This document shows, in pieces, positions 17,988 through 28,300 of a stretch of 64,000 nt of DNA (positions are counted from its first letter, which is position 1; every line of letters starts with the position of its first letter). The notes under the pieces were generated by a model that worked only from the letters and a program-made list of their open reading frames with translations, had not been told where the DNA came from and ran no database searches. The position numbers were made by a program, and so were the translations under genes. Source of the stretch: Pedobacter metabolipauper (GTDB taxonomy: Bacteria > Bacteroidota > Bacteroidia > Sphingobacteriales > Sphingobacteriaceae); assembly GCF_004362715.1 (NCBI RefSeq), contig NZ_SNYC01000005.1, forward strand, positions 931,781 through 995,780, read 5' to 3'.

Positions 17988-20789
17988 TTATTTCAAATGT
18001 GCTTTCAAATACTTCGCAGTATATGATTTTTTTGAGTGAACCAGATCTTCTGGTGTACCTTCAAATACCACATGACCACCTTGATCACCACCCTCCGGAC
18101 CGATATCTATTACCCAGTCTGCAGATTTGATCATATCCATATTGTGCTCAATCACCAAAATGGTGTTTCCCTGTTCAATTAAGGTATTCAGTGCAATCAG
18201 CAGCTTTTTAATATCGTGGAAGTGCAAACCCGTTGTAGGCTCATCGAAGATGAACATCGTTTTATTGGCATTATTACCTTTAATTAAAAAAGATGCAAGC
18301 TTGATCCGCTGGGCCTCACCACCAGAAAGTGTATTTGACGACTGCCCCAAATGAACATAGCCCAATCCAACATCAACCAAAGGCTGAAGCTTGTTTAAGA
18401 TCTTTGTTTCATTTTTGAAAAAAGCGACAGCTTCTTCGATGGTCAGGTCCAGAATATCCGCTACATTTTTATCCTGGTAAGTTACATCAAGTACCTGCTG
18501 TTTAAATCTTCGTCCGCCGCAGGTTTCACAGGGCAGATAAATATCAGCCATGAACTGCATTTCGATCTTCACTTCTCCCTCACCCTGGCACACATCACAA
18601 CGTCCGCCTTCCACATTAAATGAAAATGCTGCAGGTTTTAATCCAGCAGCTTTAGATGCCGGCAGCGCAGAGAACAAGGCACGCACATCATCCCAAGCCT
18701 TTACATAGGTTACCGGGTTGGATCTTGATGATCTTCCTATCGGATTTTGATCAACCATTTCCACCTGGCTAACCAGCTCATAATGTCCAAATATACCGTC
18801 ATAAGAACCCGTTTGCTCTCCTGCATAATTACCAATTGCTTTCTGAAGCGCCGGATACAGGATCTTTTTGATTAAGCTTGTCTTTCCGGAACCGGATACC
18901 CCGCTAACTACAGTAAATACGCCAAGCGGAAACTTCACATCAATATTCTTCAGGTTATTCTCTCGTGCACCTTTAATCAGCACATGGTCTTTCCAGGTTC
19001 TGCGGGCGTTGGGAATTTCTATTTTCTCTGCTCCGGAAAGGTATCTGCCGGTCAGGCTTTTTTTATCTTTTATGATTTCTTTATAGGTACCGCTAAAAAC
19101 GAGGTTCCCGCCATGCGTTCCGGCTTCAGGGCCTATATCAATGATGTGATCTGCGGCTTTCATCATTTCTTCCTCATGCTCAACCACCAAAACAGTATTA
19201 CCCACATTACGAAGCGACAGGAGCACCTCGATCAGCTTATTGGTATCACGGGGGTGCAATCCGATGCTTGGCTCATCCAGCACGTAAATAGACCCTACCA
19301 AACTGCTTCCTAAGGAAGTAGCCAGATTGATCCGTTGGGATTCTCCGCCGGACAAGGTATTGGAAAGGCGGTTTAGGGTTAGGTAGCCCAAACCTACATT
19401 GTTCAGGTACAGCACACGATTACTGATCTCTGCCAGTAAACGTTTGGCTATCTTCTCATCGTTCTTAGATAGGTTCAGGTTATTAAAGAAATTGAGGATG
19501 CCGGAAAGCGGCATCAGCACGACATCAATAATTGACTGATCATTGATCTTCACATAAGAAGCATCCTTACGCAGCCTGGATCCTTTACAATCCGGGCAGG
19601 AAGTTTTACCACGATAACGGGAAAGCATTACCCGGTACTGGATCTTATAGGTTTGTTCTTCAAGTTCCTTAAAGAAAGCATCCAGTCCCTCGAAATATTT
19701 ATTACCGGTCCAAACCAACCGCTGCTCTTTCTCTGTAAGCTCATTGTAAGAACGGTGAATCGGGAAATCAAATTTTGAAGATGCCTTAACAAACCGGTTT
19801 AGCCATTCCCGCATCTTCTCTCCCCGCCATGGTGCAATGGCATTGTCAAAGATACTTTTACTCTTATCCGGAATTACCAGGTCTTCATCAATCCCGATCA
19901 CATTACCATAACCTTCACAGCGTTTACACGCGCCATATGGATTGTTAAAACTGAAGAAGTTAGGAGTAGGCTCTTCAAAGCGGATACCATCCAGTTCAAA
20001 GCGATCACAAAAGTGGGTCAACTTCCCTTCATGCTCCACATAGCAGTCTCCTTTTCCCTCAAAAAAAGCAGTTTGTGCCGAGTCAGCCATGCGGCTGATG
20101 GTTTCTTCTTCTTCATTAACTACAATACGGTCGATCAGGATCTTTACCGTATGTTCATCCTGAAGTTCAAAGTCTTTAAAATCAGCATCTTCAAGTATCG
20201 ACTCTATCTTTTCGATCTTATCTTTATAGGAGATCCGTAAAAACCCTTTCTGCAGCAATACGGCAAGCTCTTCTTTTATTGAGCGGTTGTTGTGCGGAAA
20301 CAGCGGGCAAAATATAGTGGCCACGCGGTCTTCACCGAGTGAAGTAATAAAATCAACCACGGTAGTCACGGTATCTTTCTTCACCACCTTTCCGGAAACC
20401 GGCGAGTACGTTTTGCCTATTCTGGAAAACAGCAGTTTCAGGTAATCGTAAACCTCTGTGGAGGTACCTACGGTAGAGCGTGGATTGGAGGTAATTACCT
20501 TTTGCTCAATGGCAATGGCCGGGGCAATCCCTTTAATATAGTCTACGTCCGGCTTATTCATCCGGCCCATAAACTGACGGGCATAAGATGACAAACTTTC
20601 AACGTACCTGCGCTGGCCCTCTGCGTATAAAGTATCAAATGCCAGGGAGGACTTGCCAGAACCAGACATACCGGTAATGACTACCAGCTGATTTTTTGGT
20701 ATCGCTACATCAATATTTTTAAGATTGTGAACTCTGGCACCCTTTATGATTATATGTTTATGCGGATCTTTATCGATTTCGTTATTCAT
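17988..20789 (-). CDS. uvrA: Excinuclease ABC subunit A
   Basis: DNA damage recognition ATPase of nucleotide excision repair, acting with UvrB and UvrC. Two ABC modules are seen: Walker A VITGMSGSGKSSLAFDTLY near 35 and VVSGVSGSGKTSLIKKILY near 630. Signature motifs LSGGESQRINLATSLG and LSGGEAQRIKLASFL, and zinc-finger cysteine pairs (CKRCEGYG, CDVCQGEG, CETCGGRR) are also present. The 933 residues are full length. The start MNNEIDKDPHKHIIIKGARVHNLKNI agrees with the conserved N-terminus. Confidence 0.98.
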   Translation of the reverse strand: MNNEIDKDPHKHIIIKGARVHNLKNIDVAIPKNQLVVITGMSGSGKSSLAFDTLYAEGQRRYVESLSSYARQFMGRMNKPDVDYIKGIAPAIAIEQKVITSNPRSTVGTSTEVYDYLKLLFSRIGKTYSPVSGKVVKKDTVTTVVDFITSLGEDRVATIFCPLFPHNNRSIKEELAVLLQKGFLRISYKDKIEKIESILEDADFKDFELQDEHTVKILIDRIVVNEEEETISRMADSAQTAFFEGKGDCYVEHEGKLTHFCDRFELDGIRFEEPTPNFFSFNNPYGACKRCEGYGNVIGIDEDLVIPDKSKSIFDNAIAPWRGEKMREWLNRFVKASSKFDFPIHRSYNELTEKEQRLVWTGNKYFEGLDAFFKELEEQTYKIQYRVMLSRYRGKTSCPDCKGSRLRKDASYVKINDQSIIDVVLMPLSGILNFFNNLNLSKNDEKIAKRLLAEISNRVLYLNNVGLGYLTLNRLSNTLSGGESQRINLATSLGSSLVGSIYVLDEPSIGLHPRDTNKLIEVLLSLRNVGNTVLVVEHEEEMMKAADHIIDIGPEAGTHGGNLVFSGTYKEIIKDKKSLTGRYLSGAEKIEIPNARRTWKDHVLIKGARENNLKNIDVKFPLGVFTVVSGVSGSGKTSLIKKILYPALQKAIGNYAGEQTGSYDGIFGHYELVSQVEMVDQNPIGRSSRSNPVTYVKAWDDVRALFSALPASKAAGLKPAAFSFNVEGGRCDVCQGEGEVKIEMQFMADIYLPCETCGGRRFKQQVLDVTYQDKNVADILDLTIEEAVAFFKNETKILNKLQPLVDVGLGYVHLGQSSNTLSGGEAQRIKLASFLIKGNNANKTMFIFDEPTTGLHFHDIKKLLIALNTLIEQGNTILVIEHNMDMIKSADWVIDIGPEGGDQGGHVVFEGTPEDLVHSKKSYTAKYLKAHLK

Positions 20790-21054
20790 TGTTTTCTGGA
20801 TAGAATACTGCTAATATACCTCAAAAAATGAATATGCCGTTCTTTGAGGAAGTGCAAAAATAAGGCAATGAATCAATTTTAATTTTTTTTTAACACTTTT
20901 TATATTGAATTCTAATAAAAAAATGGTTCTTTTGAACTAATAAACCAACTTACCCATTCACCATCTAAACTTAACAGGAGAAACGATATCGAATCAAACA
21001 ACTACTAAGTATTTTTTTAGCAACACAGCAAGGGAATTTAGTTAGGGAACTCCT

Positions 21055-21630
21055 ATGAAATTACAAGAACATAATGATCAAGAACTGGTATCCATGTACC
21101 TCACTGGTAATGAATCCGTTTTAGAAGAACTTCTGCGCAGGCATAAGACCAAGATCTATACCTCCATTTATTTATTGGTAAAAGATCAGTACCTGGCCGA
21201 AGATATTTTTCAGGACGCATTGATTAAGGTGATCAATACATTGAGATCAGGTAAATATAACGAGGAAGGTAAATTTCTTCCCTGGGTGATGCGTATTGCA
21301 CATAACCTGGTTATTGACTTTTTTAGAAAGGAAAAACGCGCTCCGTCTATTATCAGTGCGGATGGTTCCGATGTATTTGACATGCTCCAGTTTCATGAAG
21401 AAAGTGCTGAGGACCGCATGCTTAGGGAACAGACCCATTTAGATTTGAGGGCGATGATCCATCTTTTGCCAGACGACCAGAAAGAAGTACTGATCATGCG
21501 CCATTATGCAGACCTGAGTTTTAAAGAAATTGCAGACTTAACAGATGTAAGTATAAATACGGCACTGGGTAGAATGCGTTATGCATTGAGCAATCTTCGT
21601 AAGATGATGAAGGTTAAAGAAATATCCTGA
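21055..21630 (+). CDS. RNA polymerase sigma factor, ECF (sigma-70) family
   Basis: A 191-residue sigma factor with region 2 (LVKDQYLAEDIFQDALIKVI, then GKFLPWVMRIAHNLVIDFFRK) and region 4 (LPDDQKEVLIMRHYADLSFKEIADLTDVSINTALGRMRYAL, an HTH). Regions 1 and 3 are absent, as in ECF sigmas. No anti-sigma gene is adjacent; instead a 65-residue unknown ORF follows after about 100 bases. The 265-base upstream region holds no gene and two AT-rich stretches. The target regulon is unknown. Confidence 0.93.
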   Translation: MKLQEHNDQELVSMYLTGNESVLEELLRRHKTKIYTSIYLLVKDQYLAEDIFQDALIKVINTLRSGKYNEEGKFLPWVMRIAHNLVIDFFRKEKRAPSIISADGSDVFDMLQFHEESAEDRMLREQTHLDLRAMIHLLPDDQKEVLIMRHYADLSFKEIADLTDVSINTALGRMRYALSNLRKMMKVKEIS

Positions 21631-21727
21631 TTTATATAAAAAAAATGTTACACAGAATTATTGTGTAGGTTAAACTAAAGTAGTAATAATATCGTTAATT
21701 AGGAAAACTAATACATGTTTATTGCTT

Positions 21728-21922
21728 ATGATAAAAACCTCTACTTCTGTTAACCCATTAAATTACGCGCATTCCGGTCTTGATATTCCGGGAACAAACG
21801 AGCTTGAGAAAAAGGATGTCCAGTTCTACGATAGTCTGAGACCGCATTTAGATCAGCTGGCTAAAGATCCTTCTGACGATGTCATTGCTAAGATCTTAGC
21901 TTATTCCAGCATTAATCGCTAA
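21728..21922 (+). CDS. Small hypothetical protein, 64 aa
   Basis: Soluble and acidic, with no signal peptide. The C-terminal half VQFYDSLRPHLDQLAKDPSDDVIAKILAYSSI looks like two helices. ATG 21728 is preferred over a TTG two codons upstream. It lies alone between the ECF sigma gene and nth, and is followed by a cluster of CGTTGA repeats and a strong terminator. A role as a partner of the sigma factor is possible only by position. I do not recognise a family. Confidence 0.65.
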   Translation: MIKTSTSVNPLNYAHSGLDIPGTNELEKKDVQFYDSLRPHLDQLAKDPSDDVIAKILAYSSINR

Positions 21923-21926
21923 GAAA

Positions 21927-22029
21927 CGTTGAGCGCGTTGATCGTTGAGAGTGTCAGCAACGTTAACGTTGAGAACGTTGAAAGTACTAAGAACTTTTAA
22001 GATCTTCTTCAAAGGAACCTGAGCGTTGA
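21927..22029. repeat. Cluster of six CGTTGA hexamers
   Basis: CGTTGA begins at 21927, 21936, 21943, 21967, 21976 and 22024, with CGTTAA at 21961. Most are preceded by A or G. The spacing is irregular. The cluster lies between the small ORF stop and the terminator at 22061, so it would be transcribed as a 3' untranslated segment. Confidence 0.55.
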
Positions 22030-22060
22030 GTGCCTTACGTAATTTTAAAAATGATTTAAA

Positions 22061-22087
22061 GCCGTCAATATTTTGACGGCTTTTTTA
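22061..22087 (+). terminator. Rho-independent terminator
   Basis: GCCGTCAA (22061-22068) and TTGACGGC (22073-22080) are perfect 8-bp arms with a TATT loop, followed by six T residues. It ends the sigma factor/small ORF transcript just before the nth promoter. Confidence 0.9.
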
Positions 22088-22101
22088 TTTCCATGTTTAT
22101 A

Positions 22102-22109
22102 TATATTTG
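22102..22109 (+). promoter_or_regulatory. Bacteroidota -7 promoter element of nth
   Basis: TATATTTG matches the TAnnTTTG consensus exactly and ends only 3 bases before the nth ATG. With normal spacing, transcription would begin at or next to the start codon, giving a leaderless or nearly leaderless mRNA. No clear -33 TTG is seen. Confidence 0.5.
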
Positions 22110-22112
22110 CAG

Positions 22113-22781
22113 ATGCTTAAAAAAGACAGGTATAAACTTTTTGTGTCTCACTTCTCTGCTAAACAGCCAAATGCCGAAACGGAACTGCATTACAACAACC
22201 CTTTTCAACTGCTCGTGGCTGTGATCTTATCTGCTCAATGTACAGATAAGCGGATCAACCAGGTAACCCCTGCCCTTTTTCAGCGTTTTCCAAATGCCAA
22301 AGCACTGGCTGATGTTACGCCAGATATTGTGTTTGATTACATCAGAAGTGTAAGCTATCCAAACAACAAGGCTAAACACCTGGTTGGAATGGCCACAATG
22401 CTGCTCCATGAATTTAATAACGAGGTGCCGTCAGACATTGACCAACTGCAGAAAATGCCTGGCGTTGGGCGGAAAACGGCAAATGTAATTGCATCTGTAA
22501 TCTATAATGCTCCAGCTATGGCAGTTGACACCCATGTTTTCCGGGTTTCTAACCGGATTGGACTGAGTAGTGGTAAAACACCGCTTGCAGTAGAGAAGGA
22601 ACTGGTTAAAAATTTGCCTGAACATACCATCCATGTAGCCCACCATTGGCTAATCTTACATGGAAGGTACGTTTGCGTGGCCAGATCGCCTAAATGCAGC
22701 ATATGCGAAATCACAAACATTTGCAAGTATTATCAAAAGAATAATAAAATAACTAATTTATTTAGTGATCCGGCACTATAA
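22113..22781 (+). CDS. nth: Endonuclease III (DNA glycosylase/AP lyase)
   Basis: Base excision repair enzyme that removes oxidised pyrimidines and cleaves at AP sites. The HhH motif LQKMPGVGRKTANVI contains the catalytic Lys in GRKTA, and the catalytic Asp is in AMAVDTHVFRV. The C-terminal 4Fe-4S ligands are seen as C-x6-C-x2-C-x5-C in CVARSPKCSICEITNIC. About 222 residues is the normal length. ATG 22113 (MLKKDRYKLF) matches the family N-terminus. A short basic/polar tail follows the cluster. Confidence 0.97.
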   Translation: MLKKDRYKLFVSHFSAKQPNAETELHYNNPFQLLVAVILSAQCTDKRINQVTPALFQRFPNAKALADVTPDIVFDYIRSVSYPNNKAKHLVGMATMLLHEFNNEVPSDIDQLQKMPGVGRKTANVIASVIYNAPAMAVDTHVFRVSNRIGLSSGKTPLAVEKELVKNLPEHTIHVAHHWLILHGRYVCVARSPKCSICEITNICKYYQKNNKITNLFSDPAL

Positions 22782-22912
22782 ATAAAATTATTATCTGTTA
22801 TTTGTTGTTTTAAATTAAATATTAACATATATTTGCTAATAATATTAGCAGATCATAAATTATCTTTTTTAGTAACGCAGATGATTTATCTTTACGAACA
22901 GAATATAAGAAC

Positions 22913-23932
22913 ATGAGCACAAACGCAAACGCAGACAAATTAAAAGCATTACAACTTACATTAGATAAGTTAGAAAAATCATATGGTAAGGGAACGGTTA
23001 TGAAACTGGGTGATAGTGCTGTTGAGCCTATTGAGTCTATCTCTACCGGATCTATCAGCCTGGATATTGCCTTAGGAATTGGCGGTGTACCTAAAGGACG
23101 TGTGATTGAAATATATGGCCCCGAATCATCAGGTAAAACAACCTTAGCTACACACATCATTGCTGAAGCACAAAAAAAAGGTGGTATCGCTGCATTTATT
23201 GACGCAGAACATGCCTTTGATAAAGGATATGCTAAAAAGCTAGGTGTTGATGTAGACAACCTGCTAATCTCACAGCCAGACAACGGTGAGCAGGCCCTTG
23301 AAATTGCAGACAACCTGATTCGTTCCGGTGCTATAGATGTGATCGTAATTGACTCTGTTGCAGCCCTGGTTCCTAAAGCAGAGATTGAAGGAGAAATGGG
23401 TGATTCTAAAATGGGACTACAAGCCCGCTTAATGTCGCAAGCCCTGCGTAAACTAACAGGAACAATCGCTAAAACCGGATGCTGCTGTATCTTCATCAAC
23501 CAATTGCGTGAAAAAATCGGTGTGATGTTTGGTAACCCGGAAACAACAACCGGTGGTAATGCGTTGAAATTTTATGCTTCAGTACGTTTAGATATCCGCA
23601 GGACTTCACAAATTAAAGATTCTGATGAAGTATCCGGAAATCGTGTTAAAGTTAAAATCGTAAAAAACAAAGTTGCCCCACCTTTCCGAATTGCTGAATT
23701 TGATATCATGTTCGGTGAAGGAATCTCTAAGACTGGTGAGATCATCGACCTTGGTGTTGACTTTAACATCATCAAAAAAGCAGGATCATGGTTTTCCTAT
23801 GGAGATACGAAGCTTGGACAAGGAAGAGATGCCGTTAAACAATTGCTAATGGACAACCCTGAATTATCGGAAGAAATTGAGGCAAAGATCAGGGCTGAAG
23901 TAACCGGCGATAAATTAGAAGAGAAATTATAA
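22913..23932 (+). CDS. recA: Recombinase A
   Basis: DNA strand-exchange ATPase of homologous recombination. Walker [12 protein letters not shown] is near residue 67, MAW-like [12 protein letters not shown] follows, then Walker [11 protein letters not shown], loop L1 [22 protein letters not shown] and loop L2 with [17 protein letters not shown]. The length of 339 is normal. The TATCTTTA element at 22887-22894 is close to the -7 consensus. No SOS box is visible, as expected where LexA regulation is absent. A terminator follows 18 bases after the stop. Confidence 0.98.
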   Translation: MSTNANADKLKALQLTLDKLEKSYGKGTVMKLGDSAVEPIESISTGSISLDIALGIGGVPKGRVIEIYGPESSGKTTLATHIIAEAQKKGGIAAFIDAEHAFDKGYAKKLGVDVDNLLISQPDNGEQALEIADNLIRSGAIDVIVIDSVAALVPKAEIEGEMGDSKMGLQARLMSQALRKLTGTIAKTGCCCIFINQLREKIGVMFGNPETTTGGNALKFYASVRLDIRRTSQIKDSDEVSGNRVKVKIVKNKVAPPFRIAEFDIMFGEGISKTGEIIDLGVDFNIIKKAGSWFSYGDTKLGQGRDAVKQLLMDNPELSEEIEAKIRAEVTGDKLEEKL

Positions 23933-23950
23933 TCAATACAAGATAAAGCG

Positions 23951-23986
23951 AGCGGGACAATCTAAACAGGTTGCCCCGCTTTTTTA
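23951..23986 (+). terminator. Rho-independent terminator of recA
   Basis: AGCGGGACAATCT and AGGTTGCCCCGCT pair with two mismatches around an AAAC loop, followed by a run of six T. It lies 18 bases after the recA stop. Confidence 0.85.
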
Positions 23987-24009
23987 TGATCACATATTAC
24001 CGATTCTTA

Positions 24010-24231
24010 TTACCGGTAACTCGGAGCCTGTGACTTGGCAGGCACCAATGAATTGGCCTCTATGAATTTACTGTCAAATTTAACAATGGCATAAATCGCA
24101 ATAATGGCCATAAATACCAATACAGACAGCCCCAGATAATTTCTTTTTTTATCTTTTCTAATGATCCACACCAGGAAAATAATTAATGGGATCAGCATTA
24201 GCCCAAAAAAAACAAAACTCATTACACTCAT
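24010..24231 (-). CDS. Small membrane protein, 73 aa
   Basis: Two predicted membrane helices (VFFGLMLIPLIIFLVWII and LGLSVLVFMAIIAIYAIV) flank a basic loop RKDKKRNY; the C-terminus is polar. ATG 24231 or the third-codon alternative at MSFVFF are both possible. It follows tsaD by 21 bases on the same strand and is probably co-transcribed. I do not recognise a family. Confidence 0.7.
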   Translation of the reverse strand: MSVMSFVFFGLMLIPLIIFLVWIIRKDKKRNYLGLSVLVFMAIIAIYAIVKFDSKFIEANSLVPAKSQAPSYR

Positions 24232-24252
24232 AATTTCCTCTGATTATATTAA

Positions 24253-25254
24253 TTAAAATTCCATCCTTGACATAGGTGACACATCCTGACCCACAAAATC
24301 CTTCTTTAAGTATTTATGATATCCGGCAATAGCGATCATTGCCGCATTATCTGTACAATATTCAAAAGCCGGAATATATACCTTCCAGTCCAGTTCTTCT
24401 GCCAGTCTGGTTAGCTCAGCCCGTAAACCACTGTTCGCAGAAACTCCTCCTGCTATCGCAATGTCTTTAATGCCGTATTGTTTTGCAGCTTTTTTCACCT
24501 TATTCAGCAGAATATAAACAATGCTATGTTGTACAGACGCACAAATATCGTCCAGGTTCTCTATTATGAAATCTGGATTTTCCAGTTCCTGCTTTCTTAT
24601 AAAATATAAGATCGATGTTTTTAAACCGCTAAAACTATAGTTTAAATCTTTGATCTGAGGCTCTCCAAATTTAAATGCAAGTGGATTACCCAGCTTTGCA
24701 TGCTTGTCGATTAACGGGCCTCCGGGATACGGCAAATTCAATATTTTAGCCGTCTTGTCAAAAGCTTCACCCGCAGCATCATCCAGCGTCTCCCCCACAA
24801 TTTCCATATCAAAATAATCCTTTACCAATACAATCTGGGTATGCCCTCCGGAAACCGTCAGACAAAGAAAAGGAAATGATGGTTTAGGATCATCAATAAA
24901 ATGCGCCAGGATGTGGGCATGCATATGATTAACCGATATTAATGGCAGATCTAAAGCCAGTGCAAATGACTTGGCAAAAGATACACCGACCAATAAAGAA
25001 CCTAATAATCCCGGACCACGCGTAAAAGCAACTGCATCCAGCTCTTTTTTGTTAACTTTAGCATCAATTAATGCTTGCTGTATAACAGGTACTATATTTT
25101 GCTGGTGTACCCTTGAAGCTAATTCAGGGATGACACCACCATAATTTTCGTGAATTGTTTGGTTTGCAATAACATTGGCTGTAATTTTGCCGTTGTTACA
25201 AATAGCAACCGAAGTTTCATCACAAGAAGATTCTATAGCAAGGATTACCGACAC
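24253..25254 (-). CDS. tsaD: tRNA N6-adenosine threonylcarbamoyltransferase TsaD
   Basis: Transfers threonylcarbamoyl to A37 of ANN-decoding tRNAs, acting with TsaB, TsaC and TsaE. Hallmarks are AIESSCDETSVAI at the N-terminus, metal-binding HMHAHI near 110, LTVSGGHTQIVLV and IAGGVSANSGLR. The length of 333 residues is normal. It is divergent from the TamB-like gene with very little DNA between the two, so the promoters must overlap the coding ends. Confidence 0.97.
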   Translation of the reverse strand: MSVILAIESSCDETSVAICNNGKITANVIANQTIHENYGGVIPELASRVHQQNIVPVIQQALIDAKVNKKELDAVAFTRGPGLLGSLLVGVSFAKSFALALDLPLISVNHMHAHILAHFIDDPKPSFPFLCLTVSGGHTQIVLVKDYFDMEIVGETLDDAAGEAFDKTAKILNLPYPGGPLIDKHAKLGNPLAFKFGEPQIKDLNYSFSGLKTSILYFIRKQELENPDFIIENLDDICASVQHSIVYILLNKVKKAAKQYGIKDIAIAGGVSANSGLRAELTRLAEELDWKVYIPAFEYCTDNAAMIAIAGYHKYLKKDFVGQDVSPMSRMEF

Positions 25255-25322
25255 GTTTATTATTATTAAGCTACAAAACTATTAAAAAACTATTAAAAAT
25301 ACTTCTTTGGATTGTCGCATCA

Positions 25323-28300
25323 GTGTTATTACTTGTTGCCGTACTGGTATTTTCACTCCAGTTTAAGCCAGTTCAAACATTTATTGCTAAAAAAGCCGCC
25401 GCCTACCTATCGAAAGAACTCCATACAACGATCTCTATTAAAAGCGTTTATATCAAACCTTTTAAGTCTGTAGTATTTGAAGACCTGCTCGTTTTGGATC
25501 TGCAGAAAGATACCTTATTAAGCACGCCTGCTTTTATGGTCGATCTGAACCAACTTTCGTTAAAAAACCGGATCATCGATGTAAATACCGTACAGATCAA
25601 TCGCGGATCATTTTATTTAAAAGCTTTAAAGGACAGTACCACCAACCTGGACTTTATCATTAATTACTTTGATTCCGGAAAGCCTAAGGTTAAATCAACT
25701 AAAAAACCTTATGAGATCTCTTTTGACCGGGTTATCATCAATAACCTCAGTTTTAAATATAAGAACTTTAAAAAAGACACTGTTATTAAAGGTGTAAATT
25801 TTGACGACATTGGTTTAACGAACTTGAATGGGATCTTTGAACAGATCAATACAACTGATCACCTGCTGCAGGCCGACATCAAGAACCTGACCTTTAAAGA
25901 GAAAAGTGGTTTTTATCTGAAAAACTTAACCTCCTTTGCCACGATTGACACCAATAGCATTGAGTTAAAAAAACTGATGCTGGTTACAAACAGAAGCCGG
26001 TTGTCCGATTATTTTAAGATGCGTTTCAATAGCTTCAAAGACTTTAGCGATTACACCAATAAGGTGCGCATGAACGCAGAGTTTAAAAATAGCTTTCTAT
26101 CTTCAAAAGACGTAGCCTATTTCTCTCCCCAGCTTGGCAACATGAACTTAAATTTGGGTATTGATGGTAAAATATCAGGATTGGTCAATAACCTTAAGGC
26201 TAAGAAGCTCTCCATTCAGGCAGGGAAAGCAACTTATATTAAAGGGGATTTTATTGTTAAAGGCCTGCCAAATCTTAACGAAACCTTTATGGATCTTAAG
26301 ATTGAAATGGCGGGAACGAACAAAACAGATCTTGATGAGCTCTTAGCCAATGTAACCGGAAAACAGAAAAAATTAATCCCTGTTGTTGTCAGCAAATTCG
26401 GCAACATCAACTTTAACGGTTCCTTTACTGGTTTTCAAAATGACTTCATTGCCTATGGGGAGTTTAAAACTGCATTGGGCCGTTTGGTATCGGATGTAAA
26501 TATGAAAATTGATAAGCAGGGCGTACCTTCTTATACCGGAAATATAAAGACCCACGATTTTAATCTGGGTGCTTTAATCAATGAAAAATCATTAGGAAGA
26601 CTAACCGCCTCGCTTTATGTAAAAGGCAGGGGAACTGAAATTAACAGTCTTTCTGAAAAGCTTAATGGTGATATTGATTACATTGACTTTAATAAATACC
26701 GTTACCGAAACGTTAAGATTGACGGAACATTTAACAAGAAATATTTTGATGGCAGCTTAAAGATCAATGACAAGAACGTTCAGCTTGTATTTGATGGGGG
26801 TGTGAACTTAAATCCTAAATTGCCTGTATTTAATTTTAAGGCCACCATTAAAAATGCGCGGTTAAGAACACTGAAGCTATATAAAGATTCATTGAAGATA
26901 GATGCCACATTCAGCACAAACTTTTCAGGCACCAACCTAAATAACATTCAGGGTAACCTGCTGATCCAGCAAATCAGACTGGATAATGTGAAAGGGATCT
27001 ATAATATCGATTCTGTACAACTCAAAGCCAGCGGAACGGGCAAAGAAAGAAGCCTGACGGTTAATTCCGATATTCTTGATGCGAGTATCAAAGGGCAGTA
27101 TGACCTTAACTCCCTTCCTGATTACTATAAAGCCCTCGCTAAACGGTATATTCCTTCCCTTAAAACAGACAATAAACCATTCGGAGAACAAACTTTTCAG
27201 TTTGACCTGAAGATCAAGCGATTCGAACCTGTGGCAGAACTTCTGGTTCCTGGATTGGAAATTGAGGATCAGGCGGTCTTTGTCGGCAATTTTGATTCGC
27301 AAAATAACATCGCCACCTTAAACGGATTCGTCAAAAAGCTGAAATATAAAGGCATGATCGTCAACAATATCATTGTCGATGAAAACACGTCTACCAACCA
27401 GCTTCAGGCTATTATCACATCAGACCGCGTAGATCTGAACGACAGTCTTTACATTAAGAATGTCAACATCTCAAACATCCTGCGTAACGACAGTTTATCG
27501 CTCAATGTTAAGTTATCAAATGCGGATGATGCCAATCAGCTGGATTTAAACGGACTGATCGAATTTGCCAGTGACACCACTGCGCGCGTAAGTATTTTGC
27601 CATCTATTCTTAAGATCAACAGTGAGGACTGGAAGATCCAGGAGAAGGTGCGGATTAGTTTCCATGAAGGAAAAACAGAGATCAGCAATTTCGATCTGAG
27701 CAACGGAAATCAGTTGCTGACGATTGATGGTGTGCTTTCCAGCGATCCTAAAGATGTGATGCTGGTCGGATTTAAAGAATTTGATCTTAACACATTAAAT
27801 CCTTTTGTTAAAACCCTTGGTGTAAAGCTGGCCGGAAAAGCCAATGGCGAAACCAAATTATATGACATCATGAAATCGCCAAGGATCTCTGACAACCTTA
27901 AAATTGATTCCCTAAGCTTTAATGACACTTATATCGGTGTACTGAGCGACACTTCTTCCTATGACCGCGGCAATAACCTGGCTAACATCTTTACCCAGAT
28001 TGTAACCGGCGATAAGGAAACATTTAAAGTGACAGGAAACCTCGATCTCACTAAAAAACTCATCGACCTGAATGTAAAGCTGGACGATAGTGAACTTGCA
28101 GTGTTAGAACCGTTTGTAAAAACCCTGGTATCCAATCTTAAAGGGCAGATCTCTGCTGATCTAACGATCAATGGCCCTTTTAGTAAACCTGCGATCAATG
28201 GTGATCTATCCTTTAATAAGGGACAAATGACCATCAATTATCTCAAAACTGCTTACACCTTGTCTGATGATGTGAGTGTGGAGAACAGCGTTATCGGCAT

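Noticed and set aside
22861-22912. SOS box upstream of recA
   Set aside because: No LexA-type palindrome (E. coli CTG-N10-CAG or Gram-positive type) is visible; only a -7-like element is seen.
22822-23499. 225-codon minus-strand frame inside recA
   Set aside because: Antisense shadow of the highly conserved recA gene; no protein family pattern.
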